Below the pieces are notes generated by a model. That model was not told where the DNA came from. It was given only the letters and a program-made list of their open reading frames with translations, and ran no database searches. A program made the translations under genes and the position numbers. A DNA stretch of 64,000 nt from Marivita hallyeonensis (GTDB lineage: Bacteria > Pseudomonadota > Alphaproteobacteria > Rhodobacterales > Rhodobacteraceae), in assembly GCF_900129875.1 (NCBI RefSeq), contig NZ_FQXC01000001.1, positions 558,001 to 622,000 on the forward strand. Direction: 5' to 3'. Positions 33,549 through 41,961 of this stretch are shown here, in pieces. Within the stretch, counting starts at the first letter, position 1. Each line of letters begins with the position of its first letter.

Positions 33549-35732
33549 CTACCGTTTCTTGCGCCGCTTCACATTCCCACCGCGTTGGCCGGGCCGACCT
33601 GCGGTCGATCGACCGGATGACTTCACCGCCGCATCAGCAGCCGCTTCTACCGCTGACTGACGCGCAAGGGGATCGTCGGCAACGGCGAGGTCGACAGCTT
33701 CAAGCCGCTTGATCTCGTCCCGCAAACGGGCGGCTTCCTCGAATTCAAGGTTTTCCGCTGCCTTTCGCATATCGGTCCGCAGCCCATCCAGAACCGCCTT
33801 CAGATTGGACCCCTGCATCTTGTCGTCGATCTTCGTGGTCACGCGGTTCATGTCCACGTCGCCCTTGTAGAGTCCCGCAAGAATATCCTCGACGTTCTTC
33901 TTGACCGTCTCGGGTGTGATGCCGTGCTCTATGTTGTAGGCGATCTGCTTGTCGCGTCGGCGATTGGTTTCCGCCAAGGCGCGCTCCATCGAACCGGTCA
34001 TGCGGTCGGCATACATGATGACCCTGCCATCCGCGTTACGCGCCGCACGACCGATGGTCTGAATGAGCGAGGTCTCTGAACGCAGGAAGCCTTCTTTGTC
34101 GGCGTCCAGAATAGCGACCAATCCGCATTCCGGAATATCGAGGCCCTCACGCAGGAGGTTGATGCCCACAAGCACGTCGAACGCACCCAGTCGCAAATCA
34201 CGCAGGATTTCGATCCGTTCAATCGTGTCGATATCACTGTGCATGTAGCGCACGCGGATCCCTTGTTCGTGCAGGTATTCTGTGAGGTCTTCGGCCATCC
34301 GTTTCGTCAGCGTCGTGACCAGCGTGCGATAGCCATCGGCAGCGACCTTGCGGATTTCGTCTAACAGATCGTCGACCTGCATCTCGACCGGACGGATTTC
34401 GACCTCCGGATCGAGAAGGCCGGTGGGACGGATCACCTGCTCAGTGAACACACCGCCCGTCTGCTCCAGCTCCCAGGATGCAGGCGTGGCCGAAACGAAC
34501 ACTGATTGAGGCCGCATCGCGTCCCATTCCTCGAACTTGAGGGGGCGGTTGTCCATGCAGGAAGGCAGGCGGAAGCCGTGTTCGGCAAGCGTGAACTTGC
34601 GGCGATAGTCGCCTTTGTACATGCCGCCGATCTGTGGAACGGAAACGTGGCTTTCATCGGCAAAGACGATGGCGTGGTCGGGGATGAATTCGAACAGGGT
34701 GGGCGGGGGCTCTCCCGGCGCGCGTCCGGTCAGATAACGCGAGTAGTTCTCGATCCCGTTGCAGGACCCGGTGGCTTCAAGCATCTCGAGGTCGAAATTC
34801 GTACGCTGCTCCAACCGCTGCGCTTCGAGCAGCTTGCCTTCGTTCACCAACTGATCAAGCCGCGTCCGCAACTCCTTCTTGATGCCGACAATCGCCTGAT
34901 TGAGCGTCGGGCGCGGGGTGACGTAGTGGGAATTGGCGTAGATGCGAATACGCTCGAACGTGTCGGTTTTCTCGCCCGTCAGCGGATCGAATTCCGTGAT
35001 GCTTTCCAACTCCTCGCCGAAGAAGGACAACTTCCAGGCACGGTCCTCGAGGTGAGCCGGAAAGATCTCAAGCGAATCTCCGCGCACTCTGAAAGACCCG
35101 CGCTGGAACGCCTGATCGTTGCGGCGGTATTGCTGCGCCACCAGATCGGCCATGACTTTGCGCTGATCGTACTCCTTGCCGACATGCAGATCCTGCGTCA
35201 TCGCTCCGTATGTCTCGACCGAACCGATACCGTAGATGCACGAAACCGAAGCCACGATGATCACGTCGTCCCGCTCCAGAAGCGCCCGCGTGGCCGAGTG
35301 GCGCATCCGATCGATCTGTTCGTTGATCTGAGATTCCTTCTCGATGTACGTGTCAGACCGCGGAACGTACGCTTCGGGTTGGTAATAGTCGTAGTAGCTG
35401 ACGAAATACTCGACGGCGTTGTCCGGGAAGAACCCCTTGAATTCGCCGTATAGCTGCGCCGCCAAAGTCTTGTTCGGTGCCAGAATGATCGCCGGCCGCT
35501 GCGTTTCCTCAATCACCTTGGCCATGGTGAAGGTCTTGCCCGTGCCCGTCGCGCCCAACAGGACCTGGTCCCGCTCGCCGTCCATGACTCCGCCCGCAAG
35601 CTCTTTGATGGCAGTCGGCTGGTCCCCAGCAGGCTTGAATTCGGTTTGCATGCGAAAACGAATACCGCCTTCCAATTTTTCGCGCGTTCGCACGTCAGGA
35701 GCGGGGGAGTGAAGAATGGCATCATCTGGCAT
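33549..35732 (-). CDS. uvrB: Excinuclease ABC subunit B
   Basis: A 727-residue nucleotide excision repair helicase-like protein. Walker A is [12 protein letters not shown], the beta-hairpin region [13 protein letters not shown], motif II ADESHV, motif [11 protein letters not shown], and the C-terminal UVR domain (residues about 640-690) that binds UvrC. The protein ends in a basic extension (NVKRRKKR). I chose ATG at 35732; the frame extends a little further. I found no alphaproteobacterial LexA box (GTTC-N7-GTTC) upstream. Confidence 0.96.
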   Translation of the reverse strand: MPDDAILHSPAPDVRTREKLEGGIRFRMQTEFKPAGDQPTAIKELAGGVMDGERDQVLLGATGTGKTFTMAKVIEETQRPAIILAPNKTLAAQLYGEFKGFFPDNAVEYFVSYYDYYQPEAYVPRSDTYIEKESQINEQIDRMRHSATRALLERDDVIIVASVSCIYGIGSVETYGAMTQDLHVGKEYDQRKVMADLVAQQYRRNDQAFQRGSFRVRGDSLEIFPAHLEDRAWKLSFFGEELESITEFDPLTGEKTDTFERIRIYANSHYVTPRPTLNQAIVGIKKELRTRLDQLVNEGKLLEAQRLEQRTNFDLEMLEATGSCNGIENYSRYLTGRAPGEPPPTLFEFIPDHAIVFADESHVSVPQIGGMYKGDYRRKFTLAEHGFRLPSCMDNRPLKFEEWDAMRPQSVFVSATPASWELEQTGGVFTEQVIRPTGLLDPEVEIRPVEMQVDDLLDEIRKVAADGYRTLVTTLTKRMAEDLTEYLHEQGIRVRYMHSDIDTIERIEILRDLRLGAFDVLVGINLLREGLDIPECGLVAILDADKEGFLRSETSLIQTIGRAARNADGRVIMYADRMTGSMERALAETNRRRDKQIAYNIEHGITPETVKKNVEDILAGLYKGDVDMNRVTTKIDDKMQGSNLKAVLDGLRTDMRKAAENLEFEEAARLRDEIKRLEAVDLAVADDPLARQSAVEAAADAAVKSSGRSTAGRPGQRGGNVKRRKKR

Positions 35733-35840
35733 GGTGTGCCTCAAAGATTCGACTGGTCTCACCGAACGAAAATAGCGGTGGCGGGAAGACGGTCAAAATG
35801 GGCTTTCCAACGGCGAAATGCAACCAAGGTCTAATACGAG

Positions 35841-35870
35841 ATGTTACGCAGGAAAAATAAATCTTTACAA
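35841..35870 (-). promoter_or_regulatory. Candidate uvrB promoter
   Basis: On the minus strand TTGTAA and TAACAT are separated by 18 bases, ending about 110 bases before the uvrB start. The surrounding 120 bases are AT-rich compared with the genes. It is a pattern match. Confidence 0.4.
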
Positions 35871-35907
35871 AGTGTTACATATTTTGGCGCGTTTTCCTGC
35901 ACTTCAA

Positions 35908-36067
35908 TTGCGAGTGATCCCGGCTTTTTTATTTTCAAAGTTGCATGAAAGAGTTACCTTAAACGTGCAAGCAGTTGGTGCCATTGATTTTCGGGTTGCA
36001 CACACCCACCCCTCGCTCCCCGCGGCTCGGGGGTTGATGGAACCCTGCTTGCACCCGCACCAACTGC
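35908..36067 (+). other. Long intergenic region with interlocking inverted repeats (possible structured RNA)
   Basis: The 416-bp gap between uvrB and the NDUFS4-like gene holds no supportable ORF. Seen: arm A GTGCAAGCAG (35965-35974) with its complement at 36045-36054; arm B GCAGTTGGTGC (35971-35981) with its complement at 36057-36067; inside them GGGTT/AACCC (35993-35997 and 36041-36045) and CCCCG/CGGGG (36018-36022 and 36028-36032). A and B overlap by 4 bases and their partners are in crossed order, so the full pairings exclude each other or, if shortened, form a pseudoknot. A promoter-like TTGCGA-N16-TATTTT (35908-35935) lies upstream. A riboswitch, sRNA or protein-binding repeats are all possible. 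Confidence 0.5.
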
Positions 36068-36148
36068 GACAATTCACAAAGTGACAAAGGCTTGCGCAAT
36101 CGGCGCAAACCTCTCATATCCAATGTGAACTGAGATCAGGTGACAGAC

Positions 36149-36460
36149 ATGCGCGCTCGTATTTATCAGCCTTCGAAAACCGCGATGTCCTCGGGTACGG
36201 CAAAGACCAAGCATTGGGTGCTCGAATTCGTGCCGGAATCCGCACGCGAGATTGATCCGCTTATGGGCTGGACCTCGTCGTCGGATACCCAAAGCCAGGT
36301 GCGCCTCAAATTCGACTCGCTGGATGCGGCAAAAGCCTATGCCAAGGAACACGGCATCGATGCGATCCAGCTGGAGCCGAACAAACGCAAGCCCAATATT
36401 CGTCCACGCGGCTACGCCGAGAATTTCGCCGTCGACCGCAGAGGCGCCTGGACGCATTAA
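36149..36460 (+). CDS. NDUFS4-like NADH dehydrogenase accessory subunit (ETC complex I subunit)
   Basis: A 103-residue protein of the ETC_C1_NDUFS4 family. Seen: [37 protein letters not shown], then the C-terminal [10 protein letters not shown], all matching the 18-kDa subunit of mitochondrial complex I. Among bacteria the family is mostly alphaproteobacterial. It sits on the N-module side of complex I and helps stability. It stands apart from the nuo operon. The GNAT gene starts at the base after its stop. Confidence 0.92.
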   Translation: MRARIYQPSKTAMSSGTAKTKHWVLEFVPESAREIDPLMGWTSSSDTQSQVRLKFDSLDAAKAYAKEHGIDAIQLEPNKRKPNIRPRGYAENFAVDRRGAWTH

Positions 36461-36925
36461 GTGACGTCCTTCCGGATTGAACGTGTGGCCGAACCGCGCC
36501 CGGACGTGGTCGATTTGATTGAACGTCACTTCGCCGCGATGCGCTCGCAATCCCCCGAAGAAAGCTGCCACGTTCTGAACGCAGATGCGCTTTTCACATC
36601 CGGCGCGCATATCTTCGTGTTGCGGGACCGTGACGATACGCTCGGGATGGGCGCGATCAAACCACTGGACGAGGCACATGGCGAATTGAAGTCCATGCAC
36701 ACCAAGGCCGAGATGCGCGGTCGCGGTATCGGCAACGCGCTGGTCCTGCACCTTTTGGAAAAGGCACGCGCGCTGGGCCTTCAGAAGGTCAGTCTCGAAA
36801 CCGGGTCGGAAGACATGTTTGCCCCCGCACGCCGCCTTTACGAACGCCACGGCTTTGCCTACTGCCCGCCTTTCGCGGATTACGTCGAAGACCCGCTCAG
36901 CGTTTTTATGACCCGCACGCTCTGA
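36461..36925 (+). CDS. GNAT family N-acetyltransferase
   Basis: A 154-residue acyltransferase. Motif A for acetyl-CoA is MRGRGIGNALVLHLLE, with a beta-bulge around KSMHTKAE, and motif B includes YERHGFAYC. It resembles YsnE-type small-molecule acetyltransferases, so a free amino acid or small amine substrate is likely. Start is GTG immediately after the stop of the upstream gene. Confidence 0.88.
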   Translation: MTSFRIERVAEPRPDVVDLIERHFAAMRSQSPEESCHVLNADALFTSGAHIFVLRDRDDTLGMGAIKPLDEAHGELKSMHTKAEMRGRGIGNALVLHLLEKARALGLQKVSLETGSEDMFAPARRLYERHGFAYCPPFADYVEDPLSVFMTRTL

Positions 36926-36971
36926 CGCTCTCTTGCCCTGCGCCGGGAAAGCCTGCAAAACCGAAAACAGC

Positions 36972-37048
36972 GGTCCCTTAGCTCAACTGGATAGAGCAGC
37001 TGACTTCTAATCAGCAGGTTGAGGGTTCGAGTCCTTCAGGGATCGCCA
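36972..37048 (+). tRNA. tRNA-Arg (anticodon TCT)
   Basis: A complete 77-nt cloverleaf. Acceptor GGTCCCT pairs with AGGGATC (one G-U), the anticodon stem is GCTGA/TCAGC with loop CTTCTAA, giving TCT, and CCA is encoded. It reads AGA codons, rare in this genome's style. No repeated 3' end was seen nearby, so no sign that it is an integration site. Confidence 0.96.
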
Positions 37049-37109
37049 TTATTCGCTCGAAGCTCGGTGCGTGAATTGCCGTGAGACCGACGAGCAGGGG
37101 AAGGGTGAG

Positions 37110-38324
37110 ATGAGCAAGCTTGACGTCAAATTCGCCGGGCTCGGTGCGGAAAACGCGCCAGGGCAGGAGGTCCGGCAAAACTCGGAAGACCTCAAATCGA
37201 TCATGCGGGGTGACGTATTGCCCGGCACCCCTGTGGATTTTTCACATGGCGATGTGGATGCCTTTGCGCCAACACCCGGTGCGCGGGACGCATGGCAAGA
37301 CGGGTATGACGTTGGCGGCGCGCAGGCCTATACCGAGTATCGCGGCGACGCCGATATCCGGGCGCAAGTCGCGGGCGATCTGGCGGCCTTCACCTGCGCA
37401 CCGGTGGATCCTGTCGATGAGCTCATTATCACGCCGGGCACGCAAGGTGCCCTGTTTCTTGCCCTGGGATCGGTGGTCGATCAGGGCACGAAGGTTGCCA
37501 TCATGGAGCCCGACTATTTCGCCAATTGTAAACTCGTGCGCTTCTTCGGCGGCGAGATCGTTCCCATTCCGCTGACCTACCAAGGGTCGGCAGAGGAGAA
37601 TGGGCCGGATCTCGCGGCGCTCGAAGCCGCATTCTCGAAGGGCGTCGAGGTGTGCGTCTTCAGCACGCCCAACAATCCGACGGGATTGGTTTTTTCCCAA
37701 CACGCCATCACTCGAATTGCTGAACTGGCGGCCGCGCACAACGTGACACTGATCGTAGATCAGCTCTATTCCCGGCTGCTTTATAGCGGTGAGACCTACA
37801 CCCATTTGCGCGCCTGCGCCGTACGTCCTGACAAGCTCGTCACGATCATGGGCCCCTCGAAAACCGAGTCTCTCAGCGGCTTCCGTCTTGGCGTGGCCTT
37901 CGGCTCCGCATCGTTGATCGAGCGGATGGAGAAACTGCAGGCCATCGTCTCCTTGCGCGCCGCAGGCTATTCGCAAGCGGCGCTCCGCACCTGGTTCCGG
38001 GAACCCGATGGCTGGATGGCACAGCGCATCGCGCAGCATGAAGCGATCCGCGATGACCTTCTCATGATCTTTCGCAAAGCGGGTTTCCCCACGGCAACAA
38101 CGCAGGCCGGAAGCTACGTCTTTCCGGAACTCCCGGACCTTGCAGTTCCACCGGAAACTTTCGCCCGTCTGTTACGCGTTCAGGCCGGGGTCACGGTTAC
38201 GCCCGGCTCGGAATTCGCGCCGCACACGGCCAATAGCATCCGGCTCAATTTCTCGCAGGATCACGAAGCCGCCGTCGCTGCGGCGCACAGGATCGTAGAA
38301 ATGGTCGAGAGGTATCGCGCATGA
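37110..38324 (+). CDS. Class I/II pyridoxal-phosphate aminotransferase
   Basis: A 404-residue fold type I aminotransferase. Seen: ITPGTQGALF, YFANCKLVRFF, the STPNNPTGLV aspartate-binding region, DQLYSRLLY with the aspartate that pairs with the pyridine nitrogen, and the PLP lysine in GPSKTESLSG. GGAAGGGTGAG precedes the ATG. It overlaps the dehydrogenase gene by ATGA, so the two enzymes probably serve one pathway involving aspartate or a related amino acid. Confidence 0.9.
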   Translation: MSKLDVKFAGLGAENAPGQEVRQNSEDLKSIMRGDVLPGTPVDFSHGDVDAFAPTPGARDAWQDGYDVGGAQAYTEYRGDADIRAQVAGDLAAFTCAPVDPVDELIITPGTQGALFLALGSVVDQGTKVAIMEPDYFANCKLVRFFGGEIVPIPLTYQGSAEENGPDLAALEAAFSKGVEVCVFSTPNNPTGLVFSQHAITRIAELAAAHNVTLIVDQLYSRLLYSGETYTHLRACAVRPDKLVTIMGPSKTESLSGFRLGVAFGSASLIERMEKLQAIVSLRAAGYSQAALRTWFREPDGWMAQRIAQHEAIRDDLLMIFRKAGFPTATTQAGSYVFPELPDLAVPPETFARLLRVQAGVTVTPGSEFAPHTANSIRLNFSQDHEAAVAAAHRIVEMVERYRA

Positions 38325-39124
38325 AGGTCGGCATCGCAGGTCTTGGCGCCATCGGTCTGCGCGTCGCGCAAGAACTGGACCGGGGCGGGATCCCAGGATG
38401 CACGCTCGCGGGTATTGCCACCCGCAACGCCGCGCGCGCGGCGGACGCAAACGCCACCCTCAACACGCCCGCTCCCGTCTACGCGCTGCACGAAATCGCG
38501 CGGCAATGCGATGTTGTTATCGAGACATTGCCTCCGACGCTCTTTCTCGACCTCGCCAGACCGACGATTGAGGCGGGCAAGACGCTGGTGGTTCTCACAG
38601 CCAGCCAGCTTCTGGGGCAGCAAGCGCTGATCGACCGCGCGGCCGAGACCGGCGCGACCATTGCGATCCCGTCGGGCGCGATCCTGGGGTTGGATGCAAT
38701 CAAGGGTGCCGCTGAGGGCGAGATCACGTCGGCGGTTATCGAGACTCGAAAACCGGTGGCAGGTCTGATCAAGGCGCCTTACGTGCAGGAGAACGGCATC
38801 GATTTGACGGGCCTCACGGAGCCAATGCAGATCATCGCCGGACCCGTGGTCGATATCGCCCGGCACTTTCCAGCCAACGTGAACGTGGCAGTTGCCGTAA
38901 GCCTTGCTGGCATTGGCCCCGAAAAGACCCGGATGGAGGTTTGGGCCGATCCTTCCGTCACCCGCAACCTGCACACGGTGCGAGTCACGTCGGACAGTTC
39001 GGACTTTACCATGTCAATCCAGAACCGGCCGAGCGACGAAAACCCGGCCACGGGCAAAATCACGGCGTTAAGTGTTATTGCGTGGTTGAGACAGCAGACG
39101 GCAACCTTGCGCGTCGGGACTTAA
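38321..39124 (+). CDS. Aspartate dehydrogenase-like NAD(P)-dependent oxidoreductase
   Basis: A 267-residue protein with an N-terminal Rossmann motif (GIAGLGAIG) and the C-terminal aspartate dehydrogenase domain (SGAILGLDAIKGAAEG, KAPYVQENGIDL, FPANVNVAVAVSLAGIG, then RNLHTV with the histidine likely used in catalysis). Family enzymes interconvert L-aspartate with iminosuccinate or oxaloacetate plus ammonia; NadX feeds NAD synthesis. No nadA or nadC is beside it, so amino acid breakdown with the aminotransferase is at least as likely. It overlaps the convergent 42-residue gene by 4 bases. Confidence 0.85.
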   Translation: MKVGIAGLGAIGLRVAQELDRGGIPGCTLAGIATRNAARAADANATLNTPAPVYALHEIARQCDVVIETLPPTLFLDLARPTIEAGKTLVVLTASQLLGQQALIDRAAETGATIAIPSGAILGLDAIKGAAEGEITSAVIETRKPVAGLIKAPYVQENGIDLTGLTEPMQIIAGPVVDIARHFPANVNVAVAVSLAGIGPEKTRMEVWADPSVTRNLHTVRVTSDSSDFTMSIQNRPSDENPATGKITALSVIAWLRQQTATLRVGT

Positions 39125-39249
39125 TCGAGGCGGACGTTGCTCGACGACGATCCCTGTTCTTCGGCGCTCCATCCCATCTGGTCCATGATCAGATCGCCGC
39201 TCACGGCGATGACCGCGATAGCAATGAATCCAAGGATCATGGCTTTCAT
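39121..39249 (-). CDS. 42-residue single-helix membrane protein at the end of the fdhC operon
   Basis: A short gene that starts MKAMILGFIAIAVIAVSG and ends SSSSNVRLD. One hydrophobic helix (residues about 3-18) is followed by a polar tail predicted in the periplasm. The ATG overlaps the stop of the WD40-cytochrome c gene as ATGA, so it is translationally coupled, which argues that it is real. It could be a small subunit or stabiliser of the membrane-bound formate dehydrogenase. Not previously recognised by me as a named family. Confidence 0.65.
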   Translation of the reverse strand: MKAMILGFIAIAVIAVSGDLIMDQMGWSAEEQGSSSSNVRLD

Positions 39250-40550
39250 TCTGTCGTCTCCTTTGGCGCGGTCTCTTTGCGCAGGTAAGTCACGAGGTCT
39301 TCCCGATCCTGCGCACCCGTTATGCGCTGAACCGGCATTTTCGTTCCGGGAATGTACAGGTCCGGTCCCACATCGAAAAGAGCATTGATGGTGGTCTCGT
39401 CCCAGATAATCGTCGATCCGTTCAGCGCGTCTGAATAGCTGTAATCCGGCACCGTCCCGGCCTGCCGCCCGAATACGTCATACAGGCTTGGCCCGGCACG
39501 CCGCGCGCTGCCCGGGGTCAGCGTGTGGCAGATCGAGCATTTGCGCATGAACTGCCGTTCGCCGTTGGGCATCTCATCCGCGCGCACAAGGAAATCGGGC
39601 GTGCCGGTTTGCATCGGGTCATATTCACCCATCGTCTCAACCGGCCACGAATAGACCCGCGCGTCCAGACCACCTGCATGGATGTTGGTGCCGTCGTTCG
39701 AAAACGCCAACGCCCAGACCGGACCGCGCTCTGTCGCGCGGAAATCGCGTGTGATCCGCCATTCGGATGTGTCGACCACCATGATGTACCCTTCGCCGTC
39801 TCCAACGGCGAGCTGGTCAGTGACGTCGCTCTGCGTCATCGCAAGGATCGGTCGCCTGTCGAGCGACAGATCGGCAAGAACTTCGCCACTCTGGACGTCC
39901 AGAACACGTGTGCCACCATCAACTGCGCCATATGCCAGCCAGCCGCCAGCCTCGTTCAGCTCGATCTCGTTCACACCGAACCCGTGTTCGACGACGCGGA
40001 TCGCCTCGTCCTGTTCAGAGATGTTCCACAGTCGGATACTACCATCTGCCGAGGCGGAATAGAGCTGCGCGCTGTCGCCCGTGAAGGCCAGGTCATTCAC
40101 CGGTCCGCTGTGCCCCTCCAGAAAGACCGGCGGTCCACCCGCCACCGACCAAAGTCCGACGGTGCCATCCCAGCTTGCCGAAGCCAGCCATTCCGCGTTT
40201 GCCGACAGCGCCAGCGACACGATCTTGCCCTTGTGCCCATGCCAAACGGCTTGCTCCGTTCCGTCCGGCGCCCACACCCGGATCGAGAAATCGTCACCTG
40301 CGGAAAAAAGCGTACCATCCGGTCCAAAGACCACCGCGTTTACAGCGGCTTCGTGCCCATCAAACCAGACGGGCGCTTGCCCGGACCAAAGACCGACGGC
40401 GTTGTCGAAGCTCACCGTCGCGATCTGGTCGCTGTCGGACACGGCAATCCCCATGACGGGCCCGCCGTGACCTTTCAACGTGAAGAACTCATCAGCCCCC
40501 GCCGCCGATGCGCACAGCACCGCAGCGCCAAGCAGTAGCGCCCCGCGCAT
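39246..40550 (-). CDS. Periplasmic WD40 beta-propeller / cytochrome c fusion
   Basis: A 434-residue exported protein with a signal peptide (ending near AAGADE). Seven repeats of about 37 residues with GH near the start and LW/VW at the end (LKGHGGPV, FDGHEAAV, WHGHKGKI, LEGHSGPV, VEHGFGV, DRRPILAM, TERGPVWA) give a complete propeller. The last 100 residues are a class I cytochrome c: CSICH heme site, GPSLYDVFGR, YSDALN, and the axial methionine in GTKMPV. It starts 1 base after the fdhC stop. It probably takes electrons from the formate dehydrogenase or docks it to a partner; this pairing is inference. Confidence 0.85.
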   Translation of the reverse strand: MRGALLLGAAVLCASAAGADEFFTLKGHGGPVMGIAVSDSDQIATVSFDNAVGLWSGQAPVWFDGHEAAVNAVVFGPDGTLFSAGDDFSIRVWAPDGTEQAVWHGHKGKIVSLALSANAEWLASASWDGTVGLWSVAGGPPVFLEGHSGPVNDLAFTGDSAQLYSASADGSIRLWNISEQDEAIRVVEHGFGVNEIELNEAGGWLAYGAVDGGTRVLDVQSGEVLADLSLDRRPILAMTQSDVTDQLAVGDGEGYIMVVDTSEWRITRDFRATERGPVWALAFSNDGTNIHAGGLDARVYSWPVETMGEYDPMQTGTPDFLVRADEMPNGERQFMRKCSICHTLTPGSARRAGPSLYDVFGRQAGTVPDYSYSDALNGSTIIWDETTINALFDVGPDLYIPGTKMPVQRITGAQDREDLVTYLRKETAPKETTE

Positions 40551-40551
40551 C

Positions 40552-41793
40552 TTACTCGGCGGGTGTCGCGTTGCCCGGGGCATCCCGTTCGCGTTTCTGC
40601 ACCTCTTCGACCCACAGGCTATGGTGTTCCTTGGCCCATTGCTCTTCGACCATGCCGGACCCCATCGCGTCATAAGCGCCTTCCATGCCGACCGACCCGA
40701 TGTAGATATGCGCGAGGATAATCGCCATCAGAACAAAGCTGACGATTGCGTGCCAAAGCTGCGCGTACTGCATCTCTTCATGCGGCGTCATGGTTTCCGG
40801 CAAGACACCGAAGCCAAGCATCTCGGGCAGTCCGGTGCTGTTCAGAACCGCAAAGGTCTTCGCAAAGAGCGGCAGCTCGAACGGGAAGAGCAGGGACAAA
40901 CCGGAGACCGAGATCGACGCACCCAGCACAATCACCGACCAGAAAATCAGCTTCTGACCCGCGTTGAACTTCTTGGCGGGCGGGTGGCCCCCGCCAAACA
41001 GACCGCCACCCTTGGCGAGCCATTTGATGTCCGTCTTGTCAGGCAGGTTATGCACCACCCACATCACGAAGATCATCACAAGCGCGATCATGAAGGCCCA
41101 GGACACGTTGTTGTGCACCCATTTGGAATACCCAGCGATCCAGGCAAACGCATCGTGACCAAATGCCGGGATCAGGAATTTCCGACCCATGAGCGAAACC
41201 AAGCCGGTGATGCCCAGCAGGATGAACGAACCGGCCAAAAGCCAATGCCCGAAGCGTTCGAAATTCTTGAACCGCTCTATCCGGCGACCGGTCTTTTCGC
41301 CGTCAATCCGCACGCGCCCGCGTACGAGGAAGAACAGCAGCAGAAACCCAAGCGTGCCGAGCAGAAGGTACCCGCCATAGGTCAAAAGCGGCCCTTCGCG
41401 GAACTGCAGCCACCACATGCCGCGGTCCTGGATCAGAACCTCGGAGGCCGGACCACGCACCTGTGTCGTGACATCCGCCGCGTTAAACCGCATGCCGCGC
41501 CAGAGGTCCGGGTCGGATGCACCACCCAGCGTGCCAAGCTGTTCGCTCAATCCGGCCGCCGCCGATGGATCACCGACATTTGACGCGCGAGAGGCGTTGT
41601 CGTTGGTTTGCAGACCTTGCTGGCGGCGCATGATGTCCTCCAGCGTCGTTGCTCCACCTGTGGCTGACCGGTCAATCTCGGTTTCCGCCGCCTCTTGTGC
41701 GAAGGTTGGGGACGAAAAGCCGGCAGTCAGGAGTGTTGTCAGCGCGAGAACAGCGACAAACAGAAAGCAAAGCGGATTTCGAGCGTCACGCAT
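40552..41793 (-). CDS. fdhC: Formate dehydrogenase gamma subunit (cytochrome b556)
   Basis: A 413-residue inner membrane diheme cytochrome b that passes electrons from the Fe-S subunit to quinone. A signal peptide (about 1-32) leads a periplasmic segment of about 95 residues, unusual in length compared with FdnI. Five membrane helices follow; histidines in RFGHWLL, WVHNNVSW, and LWHAIVSF/AHIYIG are candidate heme ligands. It is separated from fdhAB by two plus-strand genes but is followed by the WD40-cytochrome c gene. Confidence 0.9.
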   Translation of the reverse strand: MRDARNPLCFLFVAVLALTTLLTAGFSSPTFAQEAAETEIDRSATGGATTLEDIMRRQQGLQTNDNASRASNVGDPSAAAGLSEQLGTLGGASDPDLWRGMRFNAADVTTQVRGPASEVLIQDRGMWWLQFREGPLLTYGGYLLLGTLGFLLLFFLVRGRVRIDGEKTGRRIERFKNFERFGHWLLAGSFILLGITGLVSLMGRKFLIPAFGHDAFAWIAGYSKWVHNNVSWAFMIALVMIFVMWVVHNLPDKTDIKWLAKGGGLFGGGHPPAKKFNAGQKLIFWSVIVLGASISVSGLSLLFPFELPLFAKTFAVLNSTGLPEMLGFGVLPETMTPHEEMQYAQLWHAIVSFVLMAIILAHIYIGSVGMEGAYDAMGSGMVEEQWAKEHHSLWVEEVQKRERDAPGNATPAE

Positions 41794-41961
41794 TGGGTGG
41801 GTCCCTCGTTGGCGGGCGCATGGAACGCCCTAACAGTTTTATTGTTGAGTCCGTTCATACACAGTTTATCTGGGTGACGTGACCGGGCAAAGCGCCGTTC
41901 TTTGCGACTTTAGGAGGAGATACCGCAAAACCCTGGGGTTTCCTAGCGTGTGGTAAGAGAG

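Noticed and set aside
33549-35732. Large plus-strand frame opposite uvrB.
   Set aside because: A shadow: uvrB motifs are complete on the minus strand.
35733-35840. LexA (SOS) box upstream of uvrB.
   Set aside because: No GTTC-N7-GTTC or its complement could be found.
36972-37110. tRNA-Arg as an integration site for a mobile island.
   Set aside because: No repeat of the tRNA 3' end, integrase or composition change was seen downstream.
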